Shown piece after piece: positions 14,108 to 22,354 of a DNA stretch of 64,000 bases (within the stretch, counting starts at the first letter, position 1; every line of letters starts with the position of its first letter). The notes under the pieces were generated by a model. The model searched no databases, was not told the origin of the DNA, and worked only from the letters and a program-made list of their open reading frames with translations. Source of the stretch: Jeotgalicoccus meleagridis (lineage in GTDB: Bacteria > Bacillota > Bacilli > Staphylococcales > Salinicoccaceae). The DNA lies in the NCBI RefSeq assembly GCF_903994045.1, contig NZ_CAJEWD010000004.1, forward strand, positions 124,001 to 188,000, read 5' to 3'. The position numbers and the translations under genes are program-made.

Positions 14108-15057
14108 ATCCATTGATTACTTTGACTGATAAAGATATAGAAGCTAAGTATAAGATTACTCATGCAATTGAAGATGTTAAAAACATTTTGGATGATTACA
14201 AAAATGATCAAATCGTAGAATCAATTCGCACTGTATTACCTGCTGGTGATGACAATTCTATGTTATATATGCCTTGTATCAGCATTAGTAGTCACGTATC
14301 GATTATCAAAACTGTCTCGATTTTCCCGACTAATAAGAAATTCCCAACGACTCAGGGGAATATACTGGTGACAGATTTAAATAGTGGTGAGCATAAAGCG
14401 AATATGGCAGCCTCTTACTTAACTCGTTTAAGAACAGGTGCTATGACTGCAATTGCAACCGATAAACTTGCGACAGAAGACGCTAGATCACTTGGTGTGA
14501 TTGGTACAGGTAACATGTCATTCGAACAGGTTTTAGGTGTCATTCAAGTCAGAGATATTCAAAAAATTTACTTGTTTAACCGTACTGAAAGTAAGGCTCA
14601 TGATTTTAAAAAACGCTTAGAGGATTTTGGAATTTGGGCTGATATAGAAGTTGTATCAGATGCCGATAGTTTAGTAGAAAAGAGCGATATTATTAACTGT
14701 GCGACACAAAGTAAGACACCTGTCTATGATGGTGCAAAAGTGAAGCCAGGTGCGCATATCAATGGTGTCGGTTCCTTTACTCCAGAGATGAAAGAAATGG
14801 ACCGCACTATTATCAAAAGAGCAGACCAAATCTATGTTGACGATATGCATGGCATCAAAGAAGAAGCTGGTGAACTAATTGATGCTGTTGAAGCGGGCAT
14901 CATTAGTTGGGATGATATCAAAGGTACACTGGCCGAGATTTTTGATGGAGAATATTTACGTCAAAACGATGAAGAAATCACGCTCTACAAATGCGTAGGT
15001 GCTGGTTATTTTGATTTAGCGGTTGCCCATGGTGTAATGAAGATGTTTGACCAATAA
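14104..15057 (+). CDS. Ornithine cyclodeaminase / mu-crystallin family protein
   Basis: A 317-aa NAD(P)-binding protein. The substrate part (residues 1-115) contains the Arg-containing ASYLTRLRTGAMTAIATDKLA motif. The Rossmann part starts at LGVIGTGNMSFEQVL (about 126-140). It also contains IINCATQSKTPVYDGAKVKPGAHINGVGSFTPEMKEMD, the region of the catalytic Asp in family enzymes. Members convert ornithine to proline, reduce cyclic imino acids (pyrroline-2-carboxylate), or act as alanine dehydrogenases; sequence alone does not separate these. The start is GTG at 14104, overlapping the symporter stop (GTGA), so it is translationally coupled. A strong terminator follows at 15069-15098. Confidence 0.85.
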   Translation: MNPLITLTDKDIEAKYKITHAIEDVKNILDDYKNDQIVESIRTVLPAGDDNSMLYMPCISISSHVSIIKTVSIFPTNKKFPTTQGNILVTDLNSGEHKANMAASYLTRLRTGAMTAIATDKLATEDARSLGVIGTGNMSFEQVLGVIQVRDIQKIYLFNRTESKAHDFKKRLEDFGIWADIEVVSDADSLVEKSDIINCATQSKTPVYDGAKVKPGAHINGVGSFTPEMKEMDRTIIKRADQIYVDDMHGIKEEAGELIDAVEAGIISWDDIKGTLAEIFDGEYLRQNDEEITLYKCVGAGYFDLAVAHGVMKMFDQ

Positions 15058-15068
15058 GTTATAATATA

Positions 15069-15098
15069 AAGAGCTCACCGTAAATACGGTGAGCTCTT
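15069..15098 (+). terminator. Rho-independent terminator of the symporter/cyclodeaminase operon
   Basis: Perfect 14-bp stem AAGAGCTCACCGTA / TACGGTGAGCTCTT with a two-base loop. The U tract after it is short. Confidence 0.8.
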
Positions 15099-15126
15099 AC
15101 TGTAAACTTTAGAAAGCGTGACATAG

Positions 15127-15486
15127 ATGATTAATTTTTTAAAAAGACAAACAGAACATTTTTACCCAGGATACTTTGCTATGGTCATGGCAACCGGTGC
15201 ACTCTCTTTGTCTTCATGGTATTTAGGCTATCATGCATTTGCTGAGTTTTTACTCTGGTTAAATATTGTCGTGTATTTTGGCTTAATTGTCTTAAATATA
15301 CTCAGAATTTCTTTTAATACCACAGCTGTCTGGTCAGACTTCACAAATGCAATTAAAGGTCCAGGCTTTTTCACTTTCATTGCCAGTAACAAAGATAGTG
15401 CAGACTTTATAGTAGATATCGCTGTTAAAAGTTTACAAGAAGATGAAATCAACACATGGATTATAAATAATACAAAGAAAATTTAA
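15127..15486 (+). pseudogene. TDT-family (TehA/Mae1-like) transporter, truncated and fused to an unrelated tail
   Basis: The first about 85 residues are the start of a tellurite-resistance/dicarboxylate transporter: FLKRQTEHFYPGYFAMVMAT, then two or three membrane helices, and a stretch ending GPGFFTFIA. Full-length members have about 330 aa and ten helices. After that motif the frame continues into SNKDSADFIVDIAVKSLQED and EINTWIINNTKKI. That tail is hydrophilic and unlike this family, so an internal deletion seems to have joined the 5' end of the transporter gene to the 3' end of another. The start is ATG at 15127. No good Shine-Dalgarno sequence is obvious (GAAAGCGTGACATAG precedes it). 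Probably non-functional. Confidence 0.65.
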
Positions 15487-15539
15487 TCCAAAAAATAAGT
15501 CACCTAGATTTATAAATCTAGGTGACTTATTTTTTGGAT
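15486..15539. terminator. 54-bp perfect palindrome; bidirectional terminator
   Basis: Two 27-bp arms, perfectly complementary with no spacer and centred at 15512/15513. Each arm has six A or T near its outer end. It sits between the convergent TDT remnant and the YfcC permease gene, so it can terminate transcription both ways. Such a long perfect palindrome is unusual. Confidence 0.8.
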
Positions 15540-15562
15540 ATTTCATATTGGAATATGGTTGA

Positions 15563-16975
15563 TTAAAAAGGTCCAATATTTATGCTTACCGCAATAATCA
15601 TCGCTACTACACCAATCAGTACCCAAACTCCTAACAAGGGCAGCATAAACCGTAACCATTTTACCCAAGATACACCAGCAACAGCTATACTTGCCATTAA
15701 AATCCCGGAAGTTGGAGCTATAGTATTAGTGAATCCATCTCCCATATTATATGCTAGCACTGCTGTCTGTCTCGTAATTCCAATAATATCTGCTAAAGGA
15801 GCCATTATTGGCATAACAATCGCTGCCTGTCCACTTCCCGATGTAATAATCAAGTTAAACAGAAGATTGAAAAAGAACATACCCAATGCTCCTACCATAA
15901 CCGGTAAAGGCTCTATAATGGATGATATTGAATTTACTACAGTATCTAGTATTAAACCATTTTCAAGGACAACAACAATTGATCGTGCTAAACCGACGAT
16001 TAGTGCAGCATAAATCATACCTTGGGCTCCCTTTACAAACTCTTTGACAAAAGTATTTCCGTCTATTCTTGCAATTAACGCTGTCCCTATTCCTATAATT
16101 AGGAATAAAGCTGTCATCTCATTTAAACCCCAATCATTTCTAAATACACCAACAGTATAAATAGTCATACAAACTGCAAAGAAAATAAGAATGATCTTTC
16201 TTAAAGTAGTGAAATCTCCATGATCTGTCTCTACTACCTCTTCATTTGTCTCATTAAATTTATTCTCCCCCATTATACTTTTATTGGGGTTCTTCTCAAT
16301 TTTTTTAATATAATATATAATGTACAAAATACTCGAAGTTAATACAGCTAGGTATATAAGAAATCTAAACCATAACCCACTAAAAACAGGGAGTCCTGCG
16401 ATTTCCTGACCAAAACCTGTTGTAATTGGATCAAGCCCAGCAATTGTGTAACCAGAGTATGCTCCTAAATACACAATAGCTACCGCTACAATGGCATCTA
16501 ATTTAAAGGCTTTTGCCACCACTATACCAACTGGTATAAAGGCGATTACAGCAGTGTGAAGTACTCCAAGAAATCCTGCAATAGAAAATACCGTTGCTAA
16601 TGACACAACAAGAAGAATTTTTTTATTTCTGGTTTTATTAATTAAACTCATAATTCCAGAATCTATAGCTCCCGTGTAATTAATAATTGAAAATGCACCG
16701 CCAATTATTAAAATAAGGAAAATTATATTTGCAGCTTCCATCATTCCTTCTTGGATAGATAAGAAAAAACCCATAAGCCCTACCGGATCTGAAGAAACAT
16801 AACTAAAACTATCGGGAATTACTGTCGGTACAAGTCCTCCTTCTTCTCTTTCAAATTCACCAGCTGGAATAATATACGTCGCTATAGCCCCTATAATTAA
16901 CATAACAAACAAGATAATATACGAATCTGGCATCTTAAACTTGTTACGTCTCTTCTTGCTTGATTCTTCACTCAT
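15563..16975 (-). CDS. YfcC/ArcD-type permease (basic amino acid / dicarboxylate carrier superfamily)
   Basis: A 470-aa membrane protein with about 12 helices and a charged central loop (about residues 230-255). The N-terminus, KFKMPDSYIILFVMLIIGAIATYIIPAGEF, is the signature opening of the YfcC/C4-dicarboxylate carrier family. The repeats GAYSGYTIAGLDPITTGFGQEIAGLPVFSG and FNLLFNLIITSGSGQAAIVMPIMAPLADIIG, then GDGFTNTIAPTSGILMASIAVAGV, are its pore hairpins. Members move arginine/ornithine, dicarboxylates or short peptides. The start is ATG at 16975 behind AAAGGGGGGAT. It lies 24 bp downstream of the M24 peptidase gene in the same direction, and the pair faces a divergent LysR gene, so it probably imports the substrate of that peptidase. 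Confidence 0.85.
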   Translation of the reverse strand: MSEESSKKRRNKFKMPDSYIILFVMLIIGAIATYIIPAGEFEREEGGLVPTVIPDSFSYVSSDPVGLMGFFLSIQEGMMEAANIIFLILIIGGAFSIINYTGAIDSGIMSLINKTRNKKILLVVSLATVFSIAGFLGVLHTAVIAFIPVGIVVAKAFKLDAIVAVAIVYLGAYSGYTIAGLDPITTGFGQEIAGLPVFSGLWFRFLIYLAVLTSSILYIIYYIKKIEKNPNKSIMGENKFNETNEEVVETDHGDFTTLRKIILIFFAVCMTIYTVGVFRNDWGLNEMTALFLIIGIGTALIARIDGNTFVKEFVKGAQGMIYAALIVGLARSIVVVLENGLILDTVVNSISSIIEPLPVMVGALGMFFFNLLFNLIITSGSGQAAIVMPIMAPLADIIGITRQTAVLAYNMGDGFTNTIAPTSGILMASIAVAGVSWVKWLRFMLPLLGVWVLIGVVAMIIAVSINIGPF

Positions 16976-16999
16976 AACTATCCCCCCTTTATTTGATTT

Positions 17000-18178
17000 T
17001 TAAATTATTAGAGATTCAAAATCTCTAGGATAATAAGTGATCAACTCCATTCCAGTTTCAGTAATAAGAATAGTGTCAGAATGTCTAAATGCTCCAATAT
17101 CTTCAACATACAGTCCTGGCTCAACTGAAAATATCATGCCAGGCTCTAATAATGTGTCATCACCGATATCAAAAAATGGAGCTTCATGATTGAGTAATCC
17201 AATGTTATGACCAGTATGATGTCTCACTAAAGGTTCTAAATTGTTCTCTTTAAAGTACCTTTGAACATTTTTTTCGATAACAGAAGCCTCAATGCCAGGT
17301 TTTATAGAATCAAATGCTATTTCCTGTGCTTGAAGCATATGATTAAAATATTTTTCTTGCTCTTTACTTGCTTCACCAATGAACATTGTTCTTTCTAATT
17401 CACTTTTATATCCCCAGACATCACATGCTGCTTGAGAAACAACATTAAATCCTTTTTTCAACATTGCATTTTGATTTTGTGAATGTGGAAAAAATGAATG
17501 CTTCCCAATTTGACCTCTATAAAAAGCGTGTGGAGGATTTCCGTATGGTTTATAGTCTGCACCTAAAGTTTTATAAATTATTTGAGATGCTTCAAATGAT
17601 GCCCTACCTTCGATTTCCATTTCTCTTTTACCAATTTCTGAATACTCAACTAGTAACGTATGAGCTAAATTTCCCCATCTTGCAGATTCTTTTATAAGTT
17701 CTATTTCATTATTGGACTTGATGTATCTTTGCTTTTCTACCATACCTTTAATATTCACAATATCCTTAAAATCCATTATTTCTGTCAGCAATGGTCCTTT
17801 ATAGCCCTTTTGAGAACTATATCCGAGCGAATCGTAACCAACTGTCTTTTCAGTGAATTTATATTCTATTAAATACATCTTCAAAATTTCCATAGGATGG
17901 GTTTCCCCAGGATATTCTATATATTCATGAATATAATCAATAACAGCATAATTCTCTGCATGAGAGTACTCCATACGAGGAACGAATAGATGCGTTTTGT
18001 TAGAGTCATCAATAAAAAATGCAATAGGTCTTTCTGAAGGTCTAAACATAAAGTTCGTCAAATAAAATATGTCTGTAGTGTTAAATAAAATTACTGATTC
18101 AACATTCATTTCTTTTAAATTATCCGTAAATTTCTTCTGGCGTTCTCTAATTTCTTCATTTGGTATTTTTAGTTTCAT
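17000..18178 (-). CDS. M24-family metallopeptidase (Xaa-Pro peptidase/creatinase-like), variant metal site
   Basis: 392 aa with the creatinase-type N-terminal domain (about 1-140; starts KLKIPNEEIRERQKKF) and a pita-bread C-terminal domain. Metal-site equivalents are Asp in AACDVWGYKSELERTMFIGE, His in HHTGHNIGLLNHEAPF, Glu in MIFSVEPGLYV, and a residue in FRHSDTILIT. Where typical prolidases have the second Asp (SDxTRT) this protein has Glu (SELERT), and the final Glu of the family (VRxED) appears as His-Ser-Asp. It may therefore be a non-prolidase branch, for instance a creatinase- or ectoine-hydrolase-like amidinohydrolase or amidase. The start is ATG at 18178. It is divergent from a LysR gene and co-directional with the YfcC permease. 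Confidence 0.82.
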   Translation of the reverse strand: MKLKIPNEEIRERQKKFTDNLKEMNVESVILFNTTDIFYLTNFMFRPSERPIAFFIDDSNKTHLFVPRMEYSHAENYAVIDYIHEYIEYPGETHPMEILKMYLIEYKFTEKTVGYDSLGYSSQKGYKGPLLTEIMDFKDIVNIKGMVEKQRYIKSNNEIELIKESARWGNLAHTLLVEYSEIGKREMEIEGRASFEASQIIYKTLGADYKPYGNPPHAFYRGQIGKHSFFPHSQNQNAMLKKGFNVVSQAACDVWGYKSELERTMFIGEASKEQEKYFNHMLQAQEIAFDSIKPGIEASVIEKNVQRYFKENNLEPLVRHHTGHNIGLLNHEAPFFDIGDDTLLEPGMIFSVEPGLYVEDIGAFRHSDTILITETGMELITYYPRDFESLII

Positions 18179-18200
18179 GTAATCATCCCTTCTAAAATCT

Positions 18201-18225
18201 ATTTAAATCTATGTTAGATTTAAAT
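18201..18225. promoter_or_regulatory. Perfect inverted repeat between M24 and LysR genes; probable LysR binding site
   Basis: ATTTAAATCTA, 3 bp, TAGATTTAAAT: 11-bp arms, perfectly complementary. It contains the T-N11-A pattern of LysR-type boxes and lies in the 113-bp divergent intergenic region. It would control the peptidase/permease operon and the regulator's own gene. Confidence 0.65.
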
Positions 18226-18291
18226 TAGAGTTTTGTATAATATATTATTAATAACTATTGATATTTAATATATATGAAAGGAGACCATCAT

Positions 18292-19188
18292 TTGGAAATC
18301 AGACACCTAATATATTTTCAAGCGGTAGCAAAGTATTTAAATTTTAGTAAAGCAGCTAAAAGTCTAAATATTTCACAACCTCCTTTAAGTATGCAAATAG
18401 CGCAATTAGAAGAAGAAATTGGAGTCAGATTATTTCATCGCACTAATAGAAAAGTAGAACTAACTGAAGCTGGCTATTACTTTAATAGTAGCTGTGACTT
18501 TATAATAAACCTCTTAAATAAAGAGATTGACACCACTAAAAAAATTCACGCAGGTGAGCTAGGAACGATTGTTTTAGGTTTCAGTGGTTCAGCAGTTTAT
18601 GACATACTCCCAACTATAATAAAGGAAATGAAACTAAGACATCCCAATTTGAATATCGTAGTTGAACAACATACTAGTGGGGAGCAAGAAAAATTGCTTC
18701 TAAATGGTCATTTGAACTTAGGTATTTTAGTTCCTCCAGTTTCAAATGAAAAAATAAAATTTTTACCAATCAACCAAGAAGATTTTAAACTTGTTTTACC
18801 CCTGGATCATGAATATTCTAAATTACCCGAACCTATAGATTTAAGCATATTAAAAGATGAGGATTTTATTATGACTCCTGAAGAATCAGGCAAAGGATAC
18901 TATGACTCAGTGATTTCATTATGTAACAATGCAGGCTTTTATCCAGTAATAGCTCAGAGAGCACAAGAACAACAAACTATTATTTCTCTAGTAGCATCTG
19001 AACTTGGAGTAGCTCTTGTACCTAACTCATCTACTAATATTATTAATAGTGACGTTGTATTTAAATCTATAAAGCAACAATATAAAAAAACCACTGCACT
19101 TGCTTGGCATGTAGATAGTCAATCACCTGGAGTAAAGCTTTTCAGAAAACTTATTAATAACCTAATAGACACTGGTAAAATCAAATAA
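18292..19188 (+). CDS. LysR-family transcriptional regulator (divergent to M24/YfcC)
   Basis: About 298 aa. The start is set at TTG 18292 (MEIRHLIYFQAVAKYLNFSK), because AAAGGAG at 18277-18283 is then correctly spaced; an in-frame ATG at 18274 would put the ribosome site inside the gene. The N-terminal winged helix is FSKAAKSLNISQPPLSMQIAQLEEEIGVRLFHR. The rest is a two-lobed co-inducer domain beginning near LGTIVLGFSGSAVYDILPTI. It is most similar in style to the BenM/CynR subgroup. It is transcribed away from the M24 peptidase gene, with an inverted repeat between them, so it very probably activates that operon in response to its substrate. Confidence 0.9.
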   Translation: MEIRHLIYFQAVAKYLNFSKAAKSLNISQPPLSMQIAQLEEEIGVRLFHRTNRKVELTEAGYYFNSSCDFIINLLNKEIDTTKKIHAGELGTIVLGFSGSAVYDILPTIIKEMKLRHPNLNIVVEQHTSGEQEKLLLNGHLNLGILVPPVSNEKIKFLPINQEDFKLVLPLDHEYSKLPEPIDLSILKDEDFIMTPEESGKGYYDSVISLCNNAGFYPVIAQRAQEQQTIISLVASELGVALVPNSSTNIINSDVVFKSIKQQYKKTTALAWHVDSQSPGVKLFRKLINNLIDTGKIK

Positions 19189-19263
19189 AGTTGAGACCAG
19201 ATGCCTAAAACTTAAAATTTAAAATACAAGACAAGTGATAAAAAATATAACGATCGGTGCAAA

Positions 19264-19311
19264 AAAACTGTTTAGAAATCTTCAACTCAGATTTCCAAAC
19301 AGTTTTTGTTT
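19264..19311. terminator. Hairpin terminator, copy 1 of a dispersed element
   Basis: AAACTGTTTAGAAATC, loop, GATTTCCAAACAGTTTTT: a strong stem with T-rich flanks on both strands. It lies between the convergent LysR and GntR genes. A near-identical hairpin is at 24808-24856. Confidence 0.75.
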
Positions 19312-19335
19312 AAAGGTCTTATAAGTTAGCATATT

Positions 19336-20070
19336 TTATCTTTCTAAAACAGATATAATTTTATACTTATCCGATTTAATCCAAATATTAGAGTATTCAG
19401 CTACTTTATCCTCTATTAAAAATGTTGACTGTTCTAAAAATAAAATAGGGCTAGATACAGGAACATCGAGAATTTTAGCTTGTTCAGTATCAACACTCTT
19501 AGCTTCAAAACTTCTAATTCCATACTTTATCGTTTTTTTTGAAGTTTTTTCCATCATGTCAAAAATCGTATCACTTTCAAAATTTTCAAGTTCTATATTT
19601 TTACAAATTTTTGTGTTAACCCAGTTTTCCATAAGAAGCACTTTTTCATTTTCTACTAACCTAATTCTTTTCAAGTAAAGGACTGGTGTATCCTTTTGAC
19701 ATTCTAGTTTTGACATAATATGTTTATTTGGCTTTATTAACTTTTGCACTAAGACTTCTGTTTCATAGTCCACTCCACTATTAACTAAAGACTCAGCAGT
19801 AGATATAAATTCTTGGGCTAAATTCGAAGTTGTGAAACGACTCAAAACAAATGTACCTTTCCCGTGTATCTGTTCTAGATATCCTGTTTTCACTAATTCT
19901 TTAATAGCTTTTCTTACTGTTCCTCTGCTTACATTTAATTCTTTTGAAAATTCTTCTTCAGAGGGTAATTTGAATCCTTCAGACCATAGTCCAGTTGATA
20001 TGTTATGTTTTATTTTATCTTGTATTTGTATAAAAATTGGTTTAGAAGCACCAGAATCAATAAAGCTCAT
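19336..20070 (-). CDS. GntR-family regulator, HutC/UTRA type
   Basis: About 244 aa. The N-terminal winged helix is PIFIQIQDKIKHNISTGLWS then GFKLPSEEEFSKELNVSRGTVRKAIKELVKTGYLEQIHGKGTFV. The C-terminal part is a UTRA ligand-binding domain (LYLKRIRLVENEKVLLMENWVN, ILFLEQSTFLIEDKVAEYSNIWIKSDKYKI). ATG at 20070 is chosen over the GTG at 20079 because of spacing to GAGAGTGG. It lies downstream of, and in the same direction as, the M20/DASS/lyase operon, with a terminator between, so it is separately transcribed. I infer that it regulates that operon, possibly through the ACGTCTATAGACGT palindrome at 23576-23589. UTRA regulators usually sense sugar phosphates, amino acids or phosphonates. Confidence 0.88.
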   Translation of the reverse strand: MSFIDSGASKPIFIQIQDKIKHNISTGLWSEGFKLPSEEEFSKELNVSRGTVRKAIKELVKTGYLEQIHGKGTFVLSRFTTSNLAQEFISTAESLVNSGVDYETEVLVQKLIKPNKHIMSKLECQKDTPVLYLKRIRLVENEKVLLMENWVNTKICKNIELENFESDTIFDMMEKTSKKTIKYGIRSFEAKSVDTEQAKILDVPVSSPILFLEQSTFLIEDKVAEYSNIWIKSDKYKIISVLER

Positions 20071-20190
20071 AAAATCCACTCTCTTTAAAGTATTTAATTA
20101 TTACATAGAATCTATATATTATACCAATAATGTCGTAATCAGTCACAAACCATAATACAACTTATTCTAGAATTTCAAAACGTAATAGAA

Positions 20191-20222
20191 AATGCGATAC
20201 ACACATAATGTATACCGCATCT
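20191..20222 (-). terminator. Terminator of the M20/DASS/lyase operon
   Basis: On the minus strand ATGCGGTATACA pairs with TGTGTATCGCAT (with G-U pairs) and is followed by TTTTC. It lies 10 bp after the lyase stop codon. Confidence 0.65.
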
Positions 20223-20231
20223 ACTATATTA

Positions 20232-21077
20232 TTAGTACTTTTTAGATTCTTTTTCAACTGATTCACTTAGTCCAAATAGGTTATAGATATCTAATGGATT
20301 CGTCATATCTTCTCTTAAAGATAGAGTAGTTTGTTCATTAATTAATGTTTCAAATAATTTTTCATTTATATGAGCTGTAATTGCCATGGTTGACACTGGG
20401 AATAGAGCAATCTTAAATCCAAGATTTTTTACTACTTCAGTTTCTAAACTTGCGGGAAAACCTTTTTCGTTCATATTTATTAATAAGGGGTATTTTACAT
20501 TTTCGGAAACATACAAGACTTCTTCGTATGAAGATAAGCCATCAACATAAACTAAATCTGCTCCATTGTCTCCTGCCAGATTAACTCTTTCGACAGCTTT
20601 TTCAACACTTCCATTATAATTTTCTACTGTTCTAAATATAATTGTAAAGGAATCGTCAACGTTCTCTCTCATAGCTCTAATTTTTGGAATAACTAAATCA
20701 ATATCCAAAGCATCTTTAGAAGTTGTTGGTTTGTCTTGTGGTAAAATTTGATCGTCAATTTGCAAACCATCGGCTCCAGCTTCAAAAACTGTTTTAGCGG
20801 TATCACCTGCGTGAATAGAATTCCCAAACCCATTATCAACATCAGTTATTATAGGGATATCTACTACTCTACTAATTTTTTGAATACTTTCTTTAAAATC
20901 ACTTAATGTTAAGAATCCCATGTCAGGTTTTCCTAAGTTAGTAATAGAAAGTGCGCCTCCTGATAAAAATATGGCTTGAAATCCTGCCTTCTCTGCTAAT
21001 TTTGCAGTAAGTGAATCATATATTCCAGGTAATATAGTAAAATTATTTTCATTCACTATTTCTTTAAAATTTTTCAT
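20232..21077 (-). CDS. Isocitrate lyase / PEP mutase superfamily enzyme (oxaloacetate decarboxylase-like branch?)
   Basis: A 281-aa TIM-barrel protein that should cleave or decarboxylate a 2-hydroxy or 2-oxo dicarboxylic acid using Mg2+. Family motifs are LPGIYDSLTAKLAEKAGFQAIFLSGGALS at the N-terminus, the metal site VDIPIITDVDNGFGN (about 72-86), and AGADGLQIDDQ. The catalytic loop K-x-C-G-H of methylisocitrate and isocitrate lyases is absent: the equivalent stretch reads DDQILPQDKPTTSKDAL. That argues against lyases with a Cys acid and resembles oxaloacetate decarboxylase-like or phosphonopyruvate-processing members. It is the last gene of an operon with an M20 hydrolase and a dicarboxylate-type permease. 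The true substrate is unknown. Confidence 0.82.
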   Translation of the reverse strand: MKNFKEIVNENNFTILPGIYDSLTAKLAEKAGFQAIFLSGGALSITNLGKPDMGFLTLSDFKESIQKISRVVDIPIITDVDNGFGNSIHAGDTAKTVFEAGADGLQIDDQILPQDKPTTSKDALDIDLVIPKIRAMRENVDDSFTIIFRTVENYNGSVEKAVERVNLAGDNGADLVYVDGLSSYEEVLYVSENVKYPLLINMNEKGFPASLETEVVKNLGFKIALFPVSTMAITAHINEKLFETLINEQTTLSLREDMTNPLDIYNLFGLSESVEKESKKY

Positions 21078-21092
21078 TTTTATTAAACACCT

Positions 21093-22334
21093 CTATAGAT
21101 AAATTATTGAACATGCAATTGTAATTACAATACCTAATATTAAAGTTAGTGGAAATCCAACTTTAAAATAGTCTTTTACTTGATATCCACCAACTTCCCA
21201 AACTAACAGGTTTGGCCCTGTTCCAAACGGAGTAGCTAGTGCTATTGATGCAGCAATAGCGATTGCCATAACAACCCCTGCTGGATCTATATTCGCCGCT
21301 TCCGCTACTAAAATACCCACAGGTACCATAATTGCGGTCAACGATGTATTCATCAGGAATTGAGTTATCAAGATTACAAAGAATGTGACAGCCATTATGA
21401 TGAATACCGGTGAAAGGTTTATAAAGTAAGGAGAAATCCAATTCACTAGATATTCTGTTGCGCCTGTTTCGACCAATGCAGTACTCAACGGGAAAATACC
21501 AGCTACTAAAAATAGTGTTGGTACACTAAACGAACTAACAGCCTCTTCAATCGTGATACATTTTGTTAATACTACTAAGATTGCACCAGCTGCAGCCGCA
21601 ACGTGCATCGGAATTACTCCACTTGCCATAGAAATAATAATCCCTATAAATATTATTGCAACAAGAAGCATTTTTGCTGGTTGTTTACTTGTCTCCTCGC
21701 CTACATACTCATCTTCCAATTCTATATCTGGCAACAACTTCTTCCCTAATGTGAGTATATAAATCATTCCAACAATTAAAACGGGTATACCAATCCATGC
21801 GAATTCAAAAAATCCAAATTCACGATATCCAAAATCTGAGAGTAACCCACTGGCAACAATATGAGGGGTTGTACCAATTAAAGTAATTGTTCCACCTATA
21901 GATGAAAAGAATGCCAATGACATTAAGAGTTTAGATTTAGAAACATTTGCTTTTTCTGCTACTGTGCTAACAATAGGCATTAATGATGCAGTCGTTCCTG
22001 TATCATTTAAAAATGCGGATAGTCCACTGGCAACAATATTTGTACCAAATAAAGTCCCTGTTTCAGACTTACCGGTTAATCCTATAATTTTTCCTCCTAT
22101 ATAATCTGCTAGTCCAGTTTTAAATATTGCTCTACCTACAACTAATAGACTCATAAAAAATATAACAACAGAGTTGGCAAAATCAGCGAATGCAACATCA
22201 GCATCAAGCACCCCAAACAAAGCTAAGGAGGTAGGTATCATAGCACCAATTAATATTGGGCTTATTGGTCTCCAAATTAATAGGACAATAGCAACTACAA
22301 AGATTGTTACTGCAATTATTGCTTCAGTGGACAT
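21093..22334 (-). CDS. Anion permease of the DASS/ion-transporter superfamily
   Basis: A 413-aa membrane protein with about 11 helices. The two re-entrant hairpin motifs of the DASS/ArsB superfamily are present: ASGLSAFLNDTGTTASLMPIVS (about 107-128), then GGTITLIGTTPHIVASGLL, and in the second half QFLMNTSLTAIMVPVGILVA and ALATPFGTGPNLLVWEVGGY. Such carriers take up di- and tricarboxylates or sulfate, usually with Na+. It lies between the M20 hydrolase gene (20 bp) and the lyase gene (15 bp), all leftward. I infer that it imports an N-acylated or carboxylic substrate for these enzymes. The start is ATG at 22334 behind AGGGGTGAAG. Confidence 0.82.
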   Translation of the reverse strand: MSTEAIIAVTIFVVAIVLLIWRPISPILIGAMIPTSLALFGVLDADVAFADFANSVVIFFMSLLVVGRAIFKTGLADYIGGKIIGLTGKSETGTLFGTNIVASGLSAFLNDTGTTASLMPIVSTVAEKANVSKSKLLMSLAFFSSIGGTITLIGTTPHIVASGLLSDFGYREFGFFEFAWIGIPVLIVGMIYILTLGKKLLPDIELEDEYVGEETSKQPAKMLLVAIIFIGIIISMASGVIPMHVAAAAGAILVVLTKCITIEEAVSSFSVPTLFLVAGIFPLSTALVETGATEYLVNWISPYFINLSPVFIIMAVTFFVILITQFLMNTSLTAIMVPVGILVAEAANIDPAGVVMAIAIAASIALATPFGTGPNLLVWEVGGYQVKDYFKVGFPLTLILGIVITIACSIIYL

Positions 22335-22354
22335 TAAACTTCACCCCTAATATT

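Noticed and set aside
18274-18291. ATG at 18274 as LysR start
   Set aside because: The AAAGGAG ribosome site lies after it, inside the frame, and TTG at 18292 gives the standard LysR N-terminus.
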